From Chloroflexota bacterium (GTDB lineage Bacteria; Chloroflexota; Anaerolineae; Anaerolineales; Villigracilaceae), in NCBI GenBank assembly GCA_016866215.1, contig VGNE01000002.1, positions 1 to 64,000 on the forward strand: a stretch of DNA of 64,000 bases, in the 5' to 3' direction. The translations under genes were made by a program, and so were the position numbers. The notes under the pieces are model-generated. The model was given only the letters and a program-made list of their open reading frames with translations, was not told where the DNA came from and made no database searches. Of this stretch, positions 8,473 through 19,170 are shown piece after piece. Every line of letters begins with the position of its first letter. The first letter of the stretch is position 1.

Positions 8473-10212
8473 TTACTGAGTTTCTTTTGCTTTTTTGAGC
8501 AAGGCCTCATACACAGACTCGGGAATATCTGTCACTTTATAGATCTGGACATATTCCAGCCCGTTGATGGTAATTACCTTTTCAGGTTCCACTACGCCTT
8601 CCAACTCGCTCAGTATCTTTTTTACTTCAGGCTGCTTTTCACGCACAATTGGATACAAGACCAGATAATCCGATTCGCGGGTTTCTCTTACGATAGTAAT
8701 AAAATCACCATCCAGAACAAAAACACGCTTGAGAACCAAAGTTTCACCTGGAAAAAAGTAGGAGAATGTCCCCAAACCGCTGTAAACATAGACTTGCAAC
8801 TCATGTACATTTGGCTTTTGGGCAAGGTAGTCAGCTGCTTCAGAATATCCCTCTCCATACCCAAACGTAGCAGGCTCCATTGCCAATGGATTTTTGTAGT
8901 TGAAGTAATAAGGAGCGTATGGAAGTCCGATCCCAATTTGAACAAAGATCAAGACGATCAAAATACCAAAAGATACATATGTTCGATGCAACGGTACCCA
9001 AAACTTCTTTGCCTGCATCAATGCATATCCCCAGCCCAATCCGGCAATCACATCAAACGCCACATAGCTGCTGAGAATGTAGTGCTGGGAATCGCGTCCC
9101 TTTGCAAGTGAAAACATTACAATGAATAAACCACCAATTGCAGTCAAATAAACTACTAATGACTTTAATGGCGCCTTTAGTGCGTAATTATCTCTTGAGA
9201 AAAAGGGGAAAATAATAAAAGCCAGCCCAAACCATGTAATCGGAGTAGTAGAGGAAGCCCATGCACCTAGAAAATGTAATATTCCTTCAAACCCGCTTTC
9301 GAAGCCAAAACTGTCGGGTTCCAATTCTTGAGTCACTTCGAGGCGTGCCCCCTGAAACGCATAACTAAAAGCATTTCCATACACCTCTGATAACATTCTC
9401 TGTGGCGCCACCCACATGCCTGGCCAAAGGATGAAATATGCTAAAGCTGCAGATGCAAACCAAATCATAAAGATTTTCAATACATCCAAGATTCTGGCAG
9501 CAACGTTTTTCTCGCTTTGCTTAAACAACTCAACGAACAACATTCCCACCACCACCCCAACTACAACGATAGAAGAGGATTTTGTCAATTGAGACAAGGC
9601 AAACGCCAACCCGGAGAGAATTAGATACAAGGGCTTTCGCTCATGATTAAGGTAAACTTGCATCCCTAGAATGGAGAGCAATACAAACAGGGAAAGCATG
9701 CCCTCAAGATTCATCAGACGCGAATGCCCTAGAAAAAAAGGAGACAAGGAAACCAGTGCGGCAGAAAATAATGCAGTATTGGCATCCACAAGCAGACGTA
9801 GAAGAAAAAAAGCAGTAACGACCAAAACCGCCAACACCCCCGCATGGATGAATCGACTGTAACGGGCTAAATCCAAGGCCTCTTTGCCATTGTTACGCAT
9901 AAATTCTTCAAACTTTGGCTTAAGTGCATCAAAATACCCTTGTCCGAAACCGCGATATTCAGGAAAGTAGAAATGCATCGCAGTCCCCACGATCCACATA
10001 TTTGTCACGCCCGGGTGATATTCATAAATAGTGTTTTCAAACTCGAGATGGGCCAGCGCATAATAGAAATTAGCGCCACGAATCATCCAGCGTGGTTCGT
10101 CCACGTTGATCACCCTGTCATTCTGGATAAGCCATGAAGGCAAAATCAGCGCGAGCAAAAGCAGCACAAGCGCAAATGTATTTCGTTTTGATTGAGTCAT
10201 ATTATTTTTCAT
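8473..10212 (-). CDS. PMT/GT39-like membrane glycosyltransferase (paralog 1)
   Basis: 579 aa; VINVDEPRWMIRGANFYYALAHLEFENTIYEYHPGVTNMWIVG; many TM segments. Confidence 0.8.
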   Translation of the reverse strand: MKNNMTQSKRNTFALVLLLLALILPSWLIQNDRVINVDEPRWMIRGANFYYALAHLEFENTIYEYHPGVTNMWIVGTAMHFYFPEYRGFGQGYFDALKPKFEEFMRNNGKEALDLARYSRFIHAGVLAVLVVTAFFLLRLLVDANTALFSAALVSLSPFFLGHSRLMNLEGMLSLFVLLSILGMQVYLNHERKPLYLILSGLAFALSQLTKSSSIVVVGVVVGMLFVELFKQSEKNVAARILDVLKIFMIWFASAALAYFILWPGMWVAPQRMLSEVYGNAFSYAFQGARLEVTQELEPDSFGFESGFEGILHFLGAWASSTTPITWFGLAFIIFPFFSRDNYALKAPLKSLVVYLTAIGGLFIVMFSLAKGRDSQHYILSSYVAFDVIAGLGWGYALMQAKKFWVPLHRTYVSFGILIVLIFVQIGIGLPYAPYYFNYKNPLAMEPATFGYGEGYSEAADYLAQKPNVHELQVYVYSGLGTFSYFFPGETLVLKRVFVLDGDFITIVRETRESDYLVLYPIVREKQPEVKKILSELEGVVEPEKVITINGLEYVQIYKVTDIPESVYEALLKKAKETQ

Positions 10213-11930
10213 AAATTCTCAAGCGCTTTAATGATCTCAGGCGGAATTGTATCGACCTTATAAATTCGCACATACTCATACCCATCCATCCAAATCACAT
10301 GTAAAGGTTCCAAGGCAGAGAGTACTTCCAGATACACGTCATACTTATCCAATTGAAACTGATTGGCATAGTACACCACTAAATAATCGGACTTGTTCAA
10401 ATTATCCAACAGATCTACGGCATGGTCGCCATCCACATAATAAGGTCGGAAGCTGATGGACTTGCCCGGGTAGAAATAGGAAAAACAACCGCGGCTATAA
10501 TATACAAAAGCGGTTGAATCAGCAGCATTAGGCAATTCAGCTAGATATTTTGCTGCAATCTCTAGGGTCTCCCCATACGGTTTTTGGGGATATTCGTTAT
10601 ACCAGCCCGCTGACTGAAGAATTGGATTTCTGTATGTGAAATAATACGGGAAGAAAGACGTTGCACTCAATATCTGGAAGAGCAGCACAAGGGCTAATCC
10701 GGCATACTGAAGTTTGGGTTTTGAGCTAAAAAAACGATCAGAAATCCAGTGAAATGCCTGAAGCCATCCCAAAGCGGCCAATAGGTTCAATGATATGTAA
10801 CTGGTAAGAATATAGTGCGGAGAATTTCGTCCCTGTGCAAGACCAATTAATAAAATAAAAGCAACGGCATTCGTCAGCAGCAGCGTGAACAAAAGCCTAT
10901 TTTGACGAACCAATTCTCGGTTAAGAGTGAACGGAAGAGCAAACCCCAGCAGAGCTCCCAACCATGTCAAAAGGGTGGTTCGATAAAAAACAACCTTTGC
11001 TACTTCCAAAATATTGGATGGAGCAGTATTCAAACTGAATTGTGAAACATTTAAATCTTCAGTAACCGTAAGCCGCGCACCTTGAAAAGCATAACTAAAT
11101 GCATTTCCATATACTTGATATAACATTTTCCCAGGCGCCACCCACATCCCTGGCCAAAAGACAAAATATGCCACCGCCAGCATTATCAGCCAGAAGATAA
11201 AGGGTTTCGCAGAATTCAGAAATGCCTTTCCCCATCCTAGCGGACGCTCCCAGATCACCTGAGCAATCAATAAAATCCCAATTGCAGCCAACATGGCAAT
11301 GGCAGATGATTTCGATAATTGAGCCAAAGCGGCTGCAACCGCAGAAATCAAAAGAAAGATAAACCTACGGTCTTTCAAAAAGTAAACAGCAAACGCAACC
11401 AATGAAACAAGCACAAAAATCGCGACCATAGCTTCATGCGTTAACATACGCGTCAGCCCAAGATAGTAGGGGTCAAACGAAATGAACACCACTGCAAACA
11501 CAGCGCCAATTTTTGGTAAAAAATATTGAAGCAAAAAATATAAAACCAGAAAAAAAACAAGCACTACCAAAACCTGAATCACTCGCGAATAGGTCAACAG
11601 CACCAGCGGGTCGTATCCTTTGCCATACATAAACGGATCAAGGCGGCCTTTTTCATAATCGAGATAGCCCTGACCAAAGCCGCGGTATTCAGGGAAGTAA
11701 ATCAACATGGCAATGCTGATGATCCACATGGTGGTGACAGCGGGTTGATATTCGTAGACTGTGTTCTCAAACTCCCTCTGCCCAAGCGCATAATAAAAAT
11801 TTGCGCCCTGGCTTAACCAGGACGGTTCGTCGAGTGTGACAAATGAGCCGATCATTGGGATGCGAGGCGCCAGAAATACAACGATCAATACAATGTAAAT
11901 TGCGCTATCGGTTATTTTTTTGCGATTCAT
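10209..11930 (-). CDS. PMT/GT39-like membrane glycosyltransferase (paralog 2)
   Basis: Strong similarity to paralog 1 (LDEPSWLSQGANFYYALGQREFENTVYEYQPAVTTMWIIS); ATGA overlap. Confidence 0.8.
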   Translation of the reverse strand: MNRKKITDSAIYIVLIVVFLAPRIPMIGSFVTLDEPSWLSQGANFYYALGQREFENTVYEYQPAVTTMWIISIAMLIYFPEYRGFGQGYLDYEKGRLDPFMYGKGYDPLVLLTYSRVIQVLVVLVFFLVLYFLLQYFLPKIGAVFAVVFISFDPYYLGLTRMLTHEAMVAIFVLVSLVAFAVYFLKDRRFIFLLISAVAAALAQLSKSSAIAMLAAIGILLIAQVIWERPLGWGKAFLNSAKPFIFWLIMLAVAYFVFWPGMWVAPGKMLYQVYGNAFSYAFQGARLTVTEDLNVSQFSLNTAPSNILEVAKVVFYRTTLLTWLGALLGFALPFTLNRELVRQNRLLFTLLLTNAVAFILLIGLAQGRNSPHYILTSYISLNLLAALGWLQAFHWISDRFFSSKPKLQYAGLALVLLFQILSATSFFPYYFTYRNPILQSAGWYNEYPQKPYGETLEIAAKYLAELPNAADSTAFVYYSRGCFSYFYPGKSISFRPYYVDGDHAVDLLDNLNKSDYLVVYYANQFQLDKYDVYLEVLSALEPLHVIWMDGYEYVRIYKVDTIPPEIIKALENL

Positions 11931-12012
11931 AAAGCGGATTATATCATGGGCATTTTGTGCGGATTTTGAGCATACTCTTGATGGTAAAATCACTACTCAT
12001 CGGATTTTAAAC

Positions 12013-14034
12013 GTGAAAAACATATTCAATAAATTTTTTCAAAAAGAAACCAACTTCGTTCCTGCAATTCTGTTTCTGGTGGTTCTGCTGGCATACGGAT
12101 TGCTTATCCCCTGGATGGGATTTTATTGGGACGACTGGCCCTTTGCCTGGTTTCTGCAGCTTTTCGGGCCGGTTGAATTTATTGAATCGTTTCGTCCATT
12201 TCGCCCGTTTCTCGGGCCGATTTTTCAATTGACCACCACCCTCTTTGGAGGCGATCCTTTTACCTGGCAGGTCATTGGATTAATCACCCGCTTCCTGCTC
12301 TCCCTCGAAGTTTGGTTTGTGTTCCGATTGATCTGGCCCTCTCAAAGGCAGAACTTGATGTGGGTGGTCCTTCTCTTTACCGTTTATCCCGGTTATCAAC
12401 AGCAATGGGTTGCATTGACTCACGTTAATCAGGAATTAATTCCTCTTTTCTTTCTTCTTTCTTCTTTCATTGCAACGGCATGGGCGCTTCGGAATGGACG
12501 TTACGCGAAACGCCTGACAGCTCTTGCCATCATCCTGCAAGCAATGGGACTTTTCTCAACCGAATATTTTTTCGGTCTCGAAATTTTACGCTTCTTCTTC
12601 CTGCTTGCGATTTTCGCCGAAACGATAAAAAATCGAAAAGAATTATTACAAAAAACAGGCTTGCAATGGCTTCCATACTTTATCGTGTGGATACTCAACG
12701 CCGTCTGGATATACGCTTATCATCAATCCGCGGCTTACAGTTCATACGGCATCAGCATTTTATCCGGCACAATACTCTCCCCGCTCGCGCTTGGGAATGA
12801 GATTATCACGACCCTTTCCCTTTCGGGTTTTCAATCGTGGCTGGGAACATTTAATATCTTCGCTGCAATTGATGGGACAGTGACCCAATCAATTGCCTTT
12901 GTAATTCTAATATTTTCAACCTCGGCAATCTTTATTGTGATGAGATTCTCGCAAATTGAAAAAACAGAGGCAAACGCAGATCAGGACGAACATTGGGGTT
13001 TATGGGCTGTGACAATTGGCTTGGCCGCGATCTTCGCAGGCAGACTGCCCTCCTGGGCGGCCGGCTTGCCTCTGAAACTTGAATTCGATTATGACCGTTT
13101 CTTTGTCTCGATCATGCTTGGGGCGAGTCTATTTATCGTTGGGCTGGCAGCTTTGGTGTTAAAGGAAGGAAAGCGCAAGATCGTCATCCTGAGCCTGCTG
13201 GTCGGGATGTCCACCGCTTATCAATTCTCGATTGCCAATACGTATCGGCGTGACTGGGCGAATCAGCGAAACTTCTTCTGGCAGCTCGCCTGGCGCATAC
13301 CTGCAATGGAAGAAAATACGGCTCTGTTAACCTATGAACTACCACTCAAATATGTTTCAGATTTGCAGCTCACCGCGCCATTAAACTGGATTTATGCACC
13401 AGATTTAAGTGACCGTGATCTTCCATATGTCCTGTTCTATCTCAAAACAAGATTCAATTCTGCCTCACTGAAAGCGGATGAGCCAATTCAACTCCAATAC
13501 CGCACGGTCAATTTCAACGGCTCAACCTCGAACAGCGTGGTGATCTATAAAGAAGCGGATGGCTGTCTGCGAGTGCTCGACCCAATCTATGGAAATGCAG
13601 AGACGGTGCCGGGCGCGAATATCTATCTGGTTAATGCCATCTCACTTTCCAATCCTGATCTCATTAAAACAGATAGGACTGATCTTGTTTTGGATGAGAC
13701 TCTTTTTGGCACTGAACCAACCCACGATTGGTGCTATATCTATACAAAGGCCGAACTGGCTCGCCAGCAAACTGATTGGAAACAGGTAGTAAAACTATAC
13801 AACCAGGCACAGAGTGCTGGACTCAGCGCCTCCATGCCAGTTGAAAATTTACCATTCATTGAAGCCTTCGCGTTGACTGGCGATACAGATATGGCCGTTA
13901 AGTTAACCGGGCGCACGATCAAAGGACAGAAACCTTTGTGCCCGGCGCTTTACACCCTTTGGGAACGTATTTCGCAGATACAAGGGGCTTCGGATGACGT
14001 TGAAAATATCCTTCAGGATGGGTGTAAACCATAG
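12013..14034 (+). CDS. polytopic membrane protein, unknown function
   Basis: Long ORF, likely GTG start (VKNIFNKFFQKETNFVPAILF...), many TM segments, C-terminal soluble region. Confidence 0.75.
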   Translation: MKNIFNKFFQKETNFVPAILFLVVLLAYGLLIPWMGFYWDDWPFAWFLQLFGPVEFIESFRPFRPFLGPIFQLTTTLFGGDPFTWQVIGLITRFLLSLEVWFVFRLIWPSQRQNLMWVVLLFTVYPGYQQQWVALTHVNQELIPLFFLLSSFIATAWALRNGRYAKRLTALAIILQAMGLFSTEYFFGLEILRFFFLLAIFAETIKNRKELLQKTGLQWLPYFIVWILNAVWIYAYHQSAAYSSYGISILSGTILSPLALGNEIITTLSLSGFQSWLGTFNIFAAIDGTVTQSIAFVILIFSTSAIFIVMRFSQIEKTEANADQDEHWGLWAVTIGLAAIFAGRLPSWAAGLPLKLEFDYDRFFVSIMLGASLFIVGLAALVLKEGKRKIVILSLLVGMSTAYQFSIANTYRRDWANQRNFFWQLAWRIPAMEENTALLTYELPLKYVSDLQLTAPLNWIYAPDLSDRDLPYVLFYLKTRFNSASLKADEPIQLQYRTVNFNGSTSNSVVIYKEADGCLRVLDPIYGNAETVPGANIYLVNAISLSNPDLIKTDRTDLVLDETLFGTEPTHDWCYIYTKAELARQQTDWKQVVKLYNQAQSAGLSASMPVENLPFIEAFALTGDTDMAVKLTGRTIKGQKPLCPALYTLWERISQIQGASDDVENILQDGCKP

Positions 14035-14331
14035 CTTTTGCTGTAGCTAACATCATTAACCACAAAAATTAGATTGGTATAGATTTTCACGGATAAATTC
14101 AAAAAAGCTGTCGCGCTTACAAGTAAATTGCTAAATAACCCAGGTTTTTTAAGGATTCCGCCCACCTTATTTCAGAACATGCGTGCTATAATGCAAATAC
14201 AGGGTAGCAAATTGCCCCAATCTGTGAAAGAGATCAGGGCATTTTGCAATAAGGTATGAAAACGTAATATCTTCTACGATGAAGAAAATTATACACGATT
14301 CATACCCCTTGTAAAAGGAGTGTGAAAACTG

Positions 14332-14523
14332 ATGTCAATACCTAAAATCCAAAGACCTGGGCAAGTTGCTCCAACATCGGGGCAGTATGCAGTTGTTGGT
14401 CCAAAAGGCGGAAACACGGGAACAGAAGTTACCGTTGTTAAAGGCAAACCCTTGCCTCCAACACCCAAGTCAGGCCAAACTTTCGTTTTGGTTGACAAGA
14501 CGAAGCACAAAGGTGGTAAGTAA
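14332..14523 (+). CDS. small protein, YjzC-like
   Basis: 63 aa; PGQVAPTSGQYAVVGPKGG.TGTEVTVVKGKPLPPTPKSGQTFVLVDKTKH; preceded by AAAAGGAG. Confidence 0.7.
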   Translation: MSIPKIQRPGQVAPTSGQYAVVGPKGGNTGTEVTVVKGKPLPPTPKSGQTFVLVDKTKHKGGK

Positions 14524-14636
14524 CAAAAGGCTTACCGAGTAAAAAGATGGACATCTCTTTATTGAGGTGTCCATCCTCCACTTACAATGCATGAAGAATT
14601 ATTGTTTTTTGCTAAATTGGAAGATATACTTGACTC

Positions 14637-17237
14637 ATGCAACTCTACAAAGCGCTTTCAATGCACGTTACGGCATGGCGGGAGGATGGATACAAGCACG
14701 ATGAGTTTCCCGCAGTTGCAGAAATTTTAGAATGGACACATCAGCCTGATGTGCCTGCTTTCCGTTTGCGTGCGCCACAATTGAGGGCATTGGAAACGTA
14801 TTGGTATTTACGCTTGGTGGAAAAGACGCCGCACGTCTTTGATTTATATACTCATCTTTTCCCGAAAGTAACAGAACGCATGACCGCATTGGGGATGAAT
14901 CATGCAGATTTGCGCGAGATGGTGATTGATACAAGTTTTGAAAGATTGATTCAAAAAGCAAGAACAGATGATGACTTCGTTAGTAAATATGATTTAGAAA
15001 CTTTGCGCGAAACGCTGACTCTGGATTACCCAAGTTACATCCTTGCACTGGCAATGGGCGCGGGGAAAACGGTTTTGATCGGTGCAATTTTTGCGACTGA
15101 ATTTGCAATGGCTCAGGAATATCCTGATAATGGTTTTGTAGAAAACGCCCTTGTTTTTGCCCCCGGCAAAACGATCATTGAAAGTTTGCGCGAATTGGCT
15201 GAAATGCGTTATGAAGCCGTGTTACCGCCGCGCATGTATAAATCATTTGCCGCGACTTTGAAATTAACTTTCACACGCGATGGTGACCCTGACATTCCCG
15301 TGATACGCGGGAGTTCGTGGAATGTAATTGTCACCAACACAGAGAAAATCCGCATTCAAAAAGAGGCTATTCGCAAGAGCGATATGCCAACTCTGTTTGG
15401 AAGTGAAAAAGAAGATGAAGCAAAAGCGGAAGTTGCTAATTTACGCTTGCAAGCCATTGCGAGTTTGCCAAAACTGGCTATCTTCTCGGATGAGGCGCAC
15501 CATACCTATGGTCAGGCAATGGATGCGGATTTGAAGAAAGTCCGCAAGACGGTGGACTATCTGCATAATCCACATTCAGAATCAGGCAAACGTGAAGCGC
15601 ATGAAACTCAACTGGTTTGCGTGGTGAACACCACAGGCACGCCGTTCTTCCAAAAACAACCTTTGCGTGATGTGGTGATCTGGTATGGACTTTCCGAAGG
15701 CATCCGCGACGGCATTTTGAAGGAATTGGCTGGCAATATTTACGGAATTGATTTTCAGGGGAACGAAAAGGAATATCTGTCGTTTGTGATCGAAGACTTT
15801 TTCAAAACCTACCGAAATACAACCTTGCCAGATAGCACGCCCGCAAAGCTGGCGATCTTCTTCCCACAAACAGGTGATGTGGCTGAATTGCGTCCCATTA
15901 TTGAAACAACCCTGACAAAAATTGGACTTTCACCCACATTAATTCTGGAACATCACACCAAGAAGGAAAGCAAAGCGGACTTCGACCGCTTCAAATCAAA
16001 GGACTCGCCGCATCGCGTCGCCCTTTTGGTTGATCGCGGTGTGGAAGGTTGGAACGTGCCCGCTTTATTTGCCTGCGCGCTGGCAAGGCAATTGAAAAGC
16101 AGTAACAACTTTGTTTTGCAAGCCGCTTCGCGTTGTTTGCGTCAGGTGGCAGGCAATGATACCAAAGCGCGGATTTACCTTTCACTTGAAAATAAAAATG
16201 TGCTTGACCGTCAATTACAAGAGACTTACGGCGAGACGTTTGCTGGATTGCTCGGTGGAGAATCTCACAGCAGACGCGACTTCATTACTTTACGCAAAGT
16301 GGACTTGCCGCCCTTAGTCGTCCGCAAAGTCGTTCGCAGTGTACAACGCATTGAAAAAGAAAACAAACCTATCCAATTGACTCGTCCCGCCATCGGAGCA
16401 ATGCGCGGCACAGTGACAGCCTACACTCCCAGTGAAATGGGAAAATTGCTCGCGCTAAAAGAAGTCTCTCAACTCTATGATGTGGATACCTTCGACCTGT
16501 ACACCACCGCGCAGGATTTGGCGCGCAATTATCGTTTGGAAGCCTTCGACCTCTTGAGTGAATTACGCCGCATGTATTCTGAAGGCATTATCCCTGTATC
16601 ACATTATGCCGAACTTGCAGGGCAAATTGAAAAACAGACTTCACAATATGAAACCGTTGAAGAGACCGTTGAAGTAGCTCTGGCATTGGTAAAGAAAGAA
16701 GGTTTTGAGAAAATCACAGACGAACAAGGCAACGAGACATACACGGCAGAAATTTCTTACCCGATTGACCGCGAACATTTGCTTGTTCATTATGAAGAGT
16801 GGCAGAAACGCACAGGTAATTTCGGTTTTCATTACTCACCTTATAACTTTGACTCCAAGCCCGAATTGAATTTCTTTGAGACCTTGCTCCAGATGTTAAA
16901 CCAGAAGCCAGATGAAGTGGAAGATATTTATTTCACAGGCGCGTTGACCGATACCAAGAAGACCGATTTCTTCATCGAGTATCGCGGGGTGGATGGACGC
17001 ATGCACAACTACACGCCCGATTTCGTCATTCGCAGGAAAGATGGCAAGTGTTTGATCGTGGAAATCAAAAGCGAGCGCGAGCGAGAAAATGAAATTGACG
17101 GTGAGAACGGCGCAAAAGCGATAGCCACGCGCAAATGGGAAAGTTTAAATCCCGACAAGTTGAAGTATCAAATGGTTTTTGTAAAACAGGATTCTGTAAG
17201 CAATGAAGACATCGAAGAAGCCCGCAAATTCATCTAA
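14637..17237 (+). CDS. res: Type III restriction endonuclease (Res) subunit, DEAD/DEAH helicase + PD-(D/E)XK nuclease
   Basis: MGAGKTVLIGAIFATEF (Walker A), FSDEAHHTYG, NTTGTPFF, C-terminal YTPDFVIRRKDGKCLIVEIKSE. Confidence 0.9.
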   Translation: MQLYKALSMHVTAWREDGYKHDEFPAVAEILEWTHQPDVPAFRLRAPQLRALETYWYLRLVEKTPHVFDLYTHLFPKVTERMTALGMNHADLREMVIDTSFERLIQKARTDDDFVSKYDLETLRETLTLDYPSYILALAMGAGKTVLIGAIFATEFAMAQEYPDNGFVENALVFAPGKTIIESLRELAEMRYEAVLPPRMYKSFAATLKLTFTRDGDPDIPVIRGSSWNVIVTNTEKIRIQKEAIRKSDMPTLFGSEKEDEAKAEVANLRLQAIASLPKLAIFSDEAHHTYGQAMDADLKKVRKTVDYLHNPHSESGKREAHETQLVCVVNTTGTPFFQKQPLRDVVIWYGLSEGIRDGILKELAGNIYGIDFQGNEKEYLSFVIEDFFKTYRNTTLPDSTPAKLAIFFPQTGDVAELRPIIETTLTKIGLSPTLILEHHTKKESKADFDRFKSKDSPHRVALLVDRGVEGWNVPALFACALARQLKSSNNFVLQAASRCLRQVAGNDTKARIYLSLENKNVLDRQLQETYGETFAGLLGGESHSRRDFITLRKVDLPPLVVRKVVRSVQRIEKENKPIQLTRPAIGAMRGTVTAYTPSEMGKLLALKEVSQLYDVDTFDLYTTAQDLARNYRLEAFDLLSELRRMYSEGIIPVSHYAELAGQIEKQTSQYETVEETVEVALALVKKEGFEKITDEQGNETYTAEISYPIDREHLLVHYEEWQKRTGNFGFHYSPYNFDSKPELNFFETLLQMLNQKPDEVEDIYFTGALTDTKKTDFFIEYRGVDGRMHNYTPDFVIRRKDGKCLIVEIKSERERENEIDGENGAKAIATRKWESLNPDKLKYQMVFVKQDSVSNEDIEEARKFI

Positions 17238-18054
17238 AACAAATCAACCTTTTCTCCGCCATCGTTTTTTAGATGAAGCAGGCGATACAACCTTTTATGG
17301 AAAAGGACATACTCCTATCATTGGCGTCCAAAATGGCGTCTCGTTAAGTTTTATCCTGGGTATGGTGAAATTTCGTTCGCCATTAGAGCCAATCCGTCAG
17401 GAAATTCGACGCTTGCAGGAATCGGTTGCAAATGACTCATATTTCAGAGAGGTGTGGAGCATTCAGAAAAAGAAAGCTGAACCTGGCGGGTATTATTTTC
17501 ACGCTACAGATGATCCCGATTCGGCGCGAAAAGTTTTGTTTGATTACATCAAAACCCTTGATTTGAGCTTTGAAGCGGTGGTTGGCAGAAAAATTCCCGC
17601 TATTTTTACGCGCAAGCACCATAGCCGAGAATCCGAGTTCTATGCTGACCTTCTTTCCCATCTGCTCAAGAATAAACTCCAAAGCGGCGGCGATTTAATT
17701 CTTGATATTGCCCAGCGCGGTAAAGTTACCCGTAATGTTGTGTTCGAAGAGGCGTTGGATAAAGCCACTGCGCGCTTTCTTAAACGCAAAACGCCTGACC
17801 AGATAAAAACACGTATCGCTTTCAATGTTCAATACCCGCGCACAGAACCCTTGCTTAACGTTACTGATTATATATGTTGGGCTGTTCAAAGAGTCTTTGA
17901 AAAGGGCGAGACGCGTTACTATAATTTCGTTGTGGATAAGGTGTCACTAGTGGTTGACCTGTACGATAGCAGTCACTATGCAAACAACGAGAATTATTAC
18001 ACCGACCGCAGGCCGCTGACCCCTTTAAATAAAATCAGCCCACCTTCGTACTAG
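17203..18054 (+). CDS. DUF3800 domain-containing protein
   Basis: RFLDEAGDTTFYG motif and overall DUF3800-like layout; starts inside the 3' end of res. Confidence 0.82.
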   Translation: MKTSKKPANSSKTNQPFLRHRFLDEAGDTTFYGKGHTPIIGVQNGVSLSFILGMVKFRSPLEPIRQEIRRLQESVANDSYFREVWSIQKKKAEPGGYYFHATDDPDSARKVLFDYIKTLDLSFEAVVGRKIPAIFTRKHHSRESEFYADLLSHLLKNKLQSGGDLILDIAQRGKVTRNVVFEEALDKATARFLKRKTPDQIKTRIAFNVQYPRTEPLLNVTDYICWAVQRVFEKGETRYYNFVVDKVSLVVDLYDSSHYANNENYYTDRRPLTPLNKISPPSY

Positions 18055-18111
18055 GAGGATACCCTCCAACGACATGGAGTCGGCGTTCATACGATGCAGG
18101 CTGACTACATT
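18002..18111. repeat. structured direct repeat, copy 1 (two inner hairpins closed by TCGTA/TACGA)
   Basis: CCGACCGCAGGCCGCTGACCCC...TTCGTACTAGGAGGATACCCTCCAACGACATGGAGTCGGCGTTCATACGATGCAGGC, near-identical to 19219-19318. Confidence 0.92.
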
Positions 18112-18219
18112 ATAGCCGCTATAATACGAATGTCAACAGTCAAAAATTCAAAATTCATGCCAAACCCATCTTTAATCCAGACTTCCGAAGTCTTTGGCGT
18201 GGACAGGAAACCGTGAATT

Positions 18220-19170
18220 ATGAAAGCTACAAAGAAACCCGCAAGTTTATCTAACAATCCAAAGGTGGTTAGCGTCAAGCTCTCCGCAAATATTAAGGGT
18301 TTCCAGAAACGCTGGAATGCAAGCTGGGATGAAGCCGCAGTATTCTCTCAATTTAAAAATCGCTTGCTATTCTTAATTGATAAATATCTTTCTCATATTC
18401 TTATTGATAAAAGTTCGCTGAACCAATACGCATATTATTCTGGCTTATCTGCTCCTTATTCTGCAACAGGTAAAGATTTTCTATTGGAGTTCAGTCTCAA
18501 CCAAGAAGGACTGCGTAGCACAATTGTATACAAGACTATTTCGGATTCTGTTACACCGATGCAGTTAGCATGGCATTTACAAAATCTGTTTTTAGTCTTG
18601 AGTGCCGTTCCTCAATCAAAACGGACATCTGAGGTTGAATTTAGGTTATTTTCCTTTTTTAATGAGTTCAATGATTTGTTGGATGCCTCTCCCTCTGTAC
18701 AAATCAGAATTTCTAAAACTAAGAAAGGTGTTACTGTCTATCCAGGAGGAGCTAAATTGTTGGATGACAGGTTAGTAAACGACAATCTCACAGGTCTACA
18801 AGATTATCCTGAGTCGCTTAAGGCATTTGAACAAGCACTATCCATTTATCTAAGCGGCGATAAACCAAAATTCCGAAATCTTATTGACAACCTTCGCGTT
18901 GCGATTGAACAACTTCTTCGCAAAGTATTGAATAAGCCAAAAAACCTGGAAAATCTGTCGAAAGAATTAGATGATTGGCTGGAAAAACACGGAACACATA
19001 AACAAGTTAGAAATCTTTATGGACAATTATTGCATATCTTTACTACTTTACAAAATGATGTTGCCAAACATGGTGACGTAGAACTATTACCAGATGAAAT
19101 TGAGTATCTTATTTATCTAACAGGAACATTTATGCGCTTGATTATTCAGTTGCGCAGGAGTGAAGCATGA
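18220..19170 (+). CDS. uncharacterised protein, possible HEPN-like C-terminal domain
   Basis: 316 aa; C-terminus helical with NLYGQLLHIFTTLQNDVAKHGDVELLPDEIEYLIYLTGTFMRLI reminiscent of Abi/HEPN C-terminal domains. Confidence 0.6.
   Translation: MKATKKPASLSNNPKVVSVKLSANIKGFQKRWNASWDEAAVFSQFKNRLLFLIDKYLSHILIDKSSLNQYAYYSGLSAPYSATGKDFLLEFSLNQEGLRSTIVYKTISDSVTPMQLAWHLQNLFLVLSAVPQSKRTSEVEFRLFSFFNEFNDLLDASPSVQIRISKTKKGVTVYPGGAKLLDDRLVNDNLTGLQDYPESLKAFEQALSIYLSGDKPKFRNLIDNLRVAIEQLLRKVLNKPKNLENLSKELDDWLEKHGTHKQVRNLYGQLLHIFTTLQNDVAKHGDVELLPDEIEYLIYLTGTFMRLIIQLRRSEA

Noticed and set aside
18074-18115. Small ORF starting at the ATG inside the structured repeat (MESAFIRCRLTTL*)
   Set aside because: The ATG lies in the hairpin loop, SD spacing is long, and the second copy encodes a different C-terminus and length.
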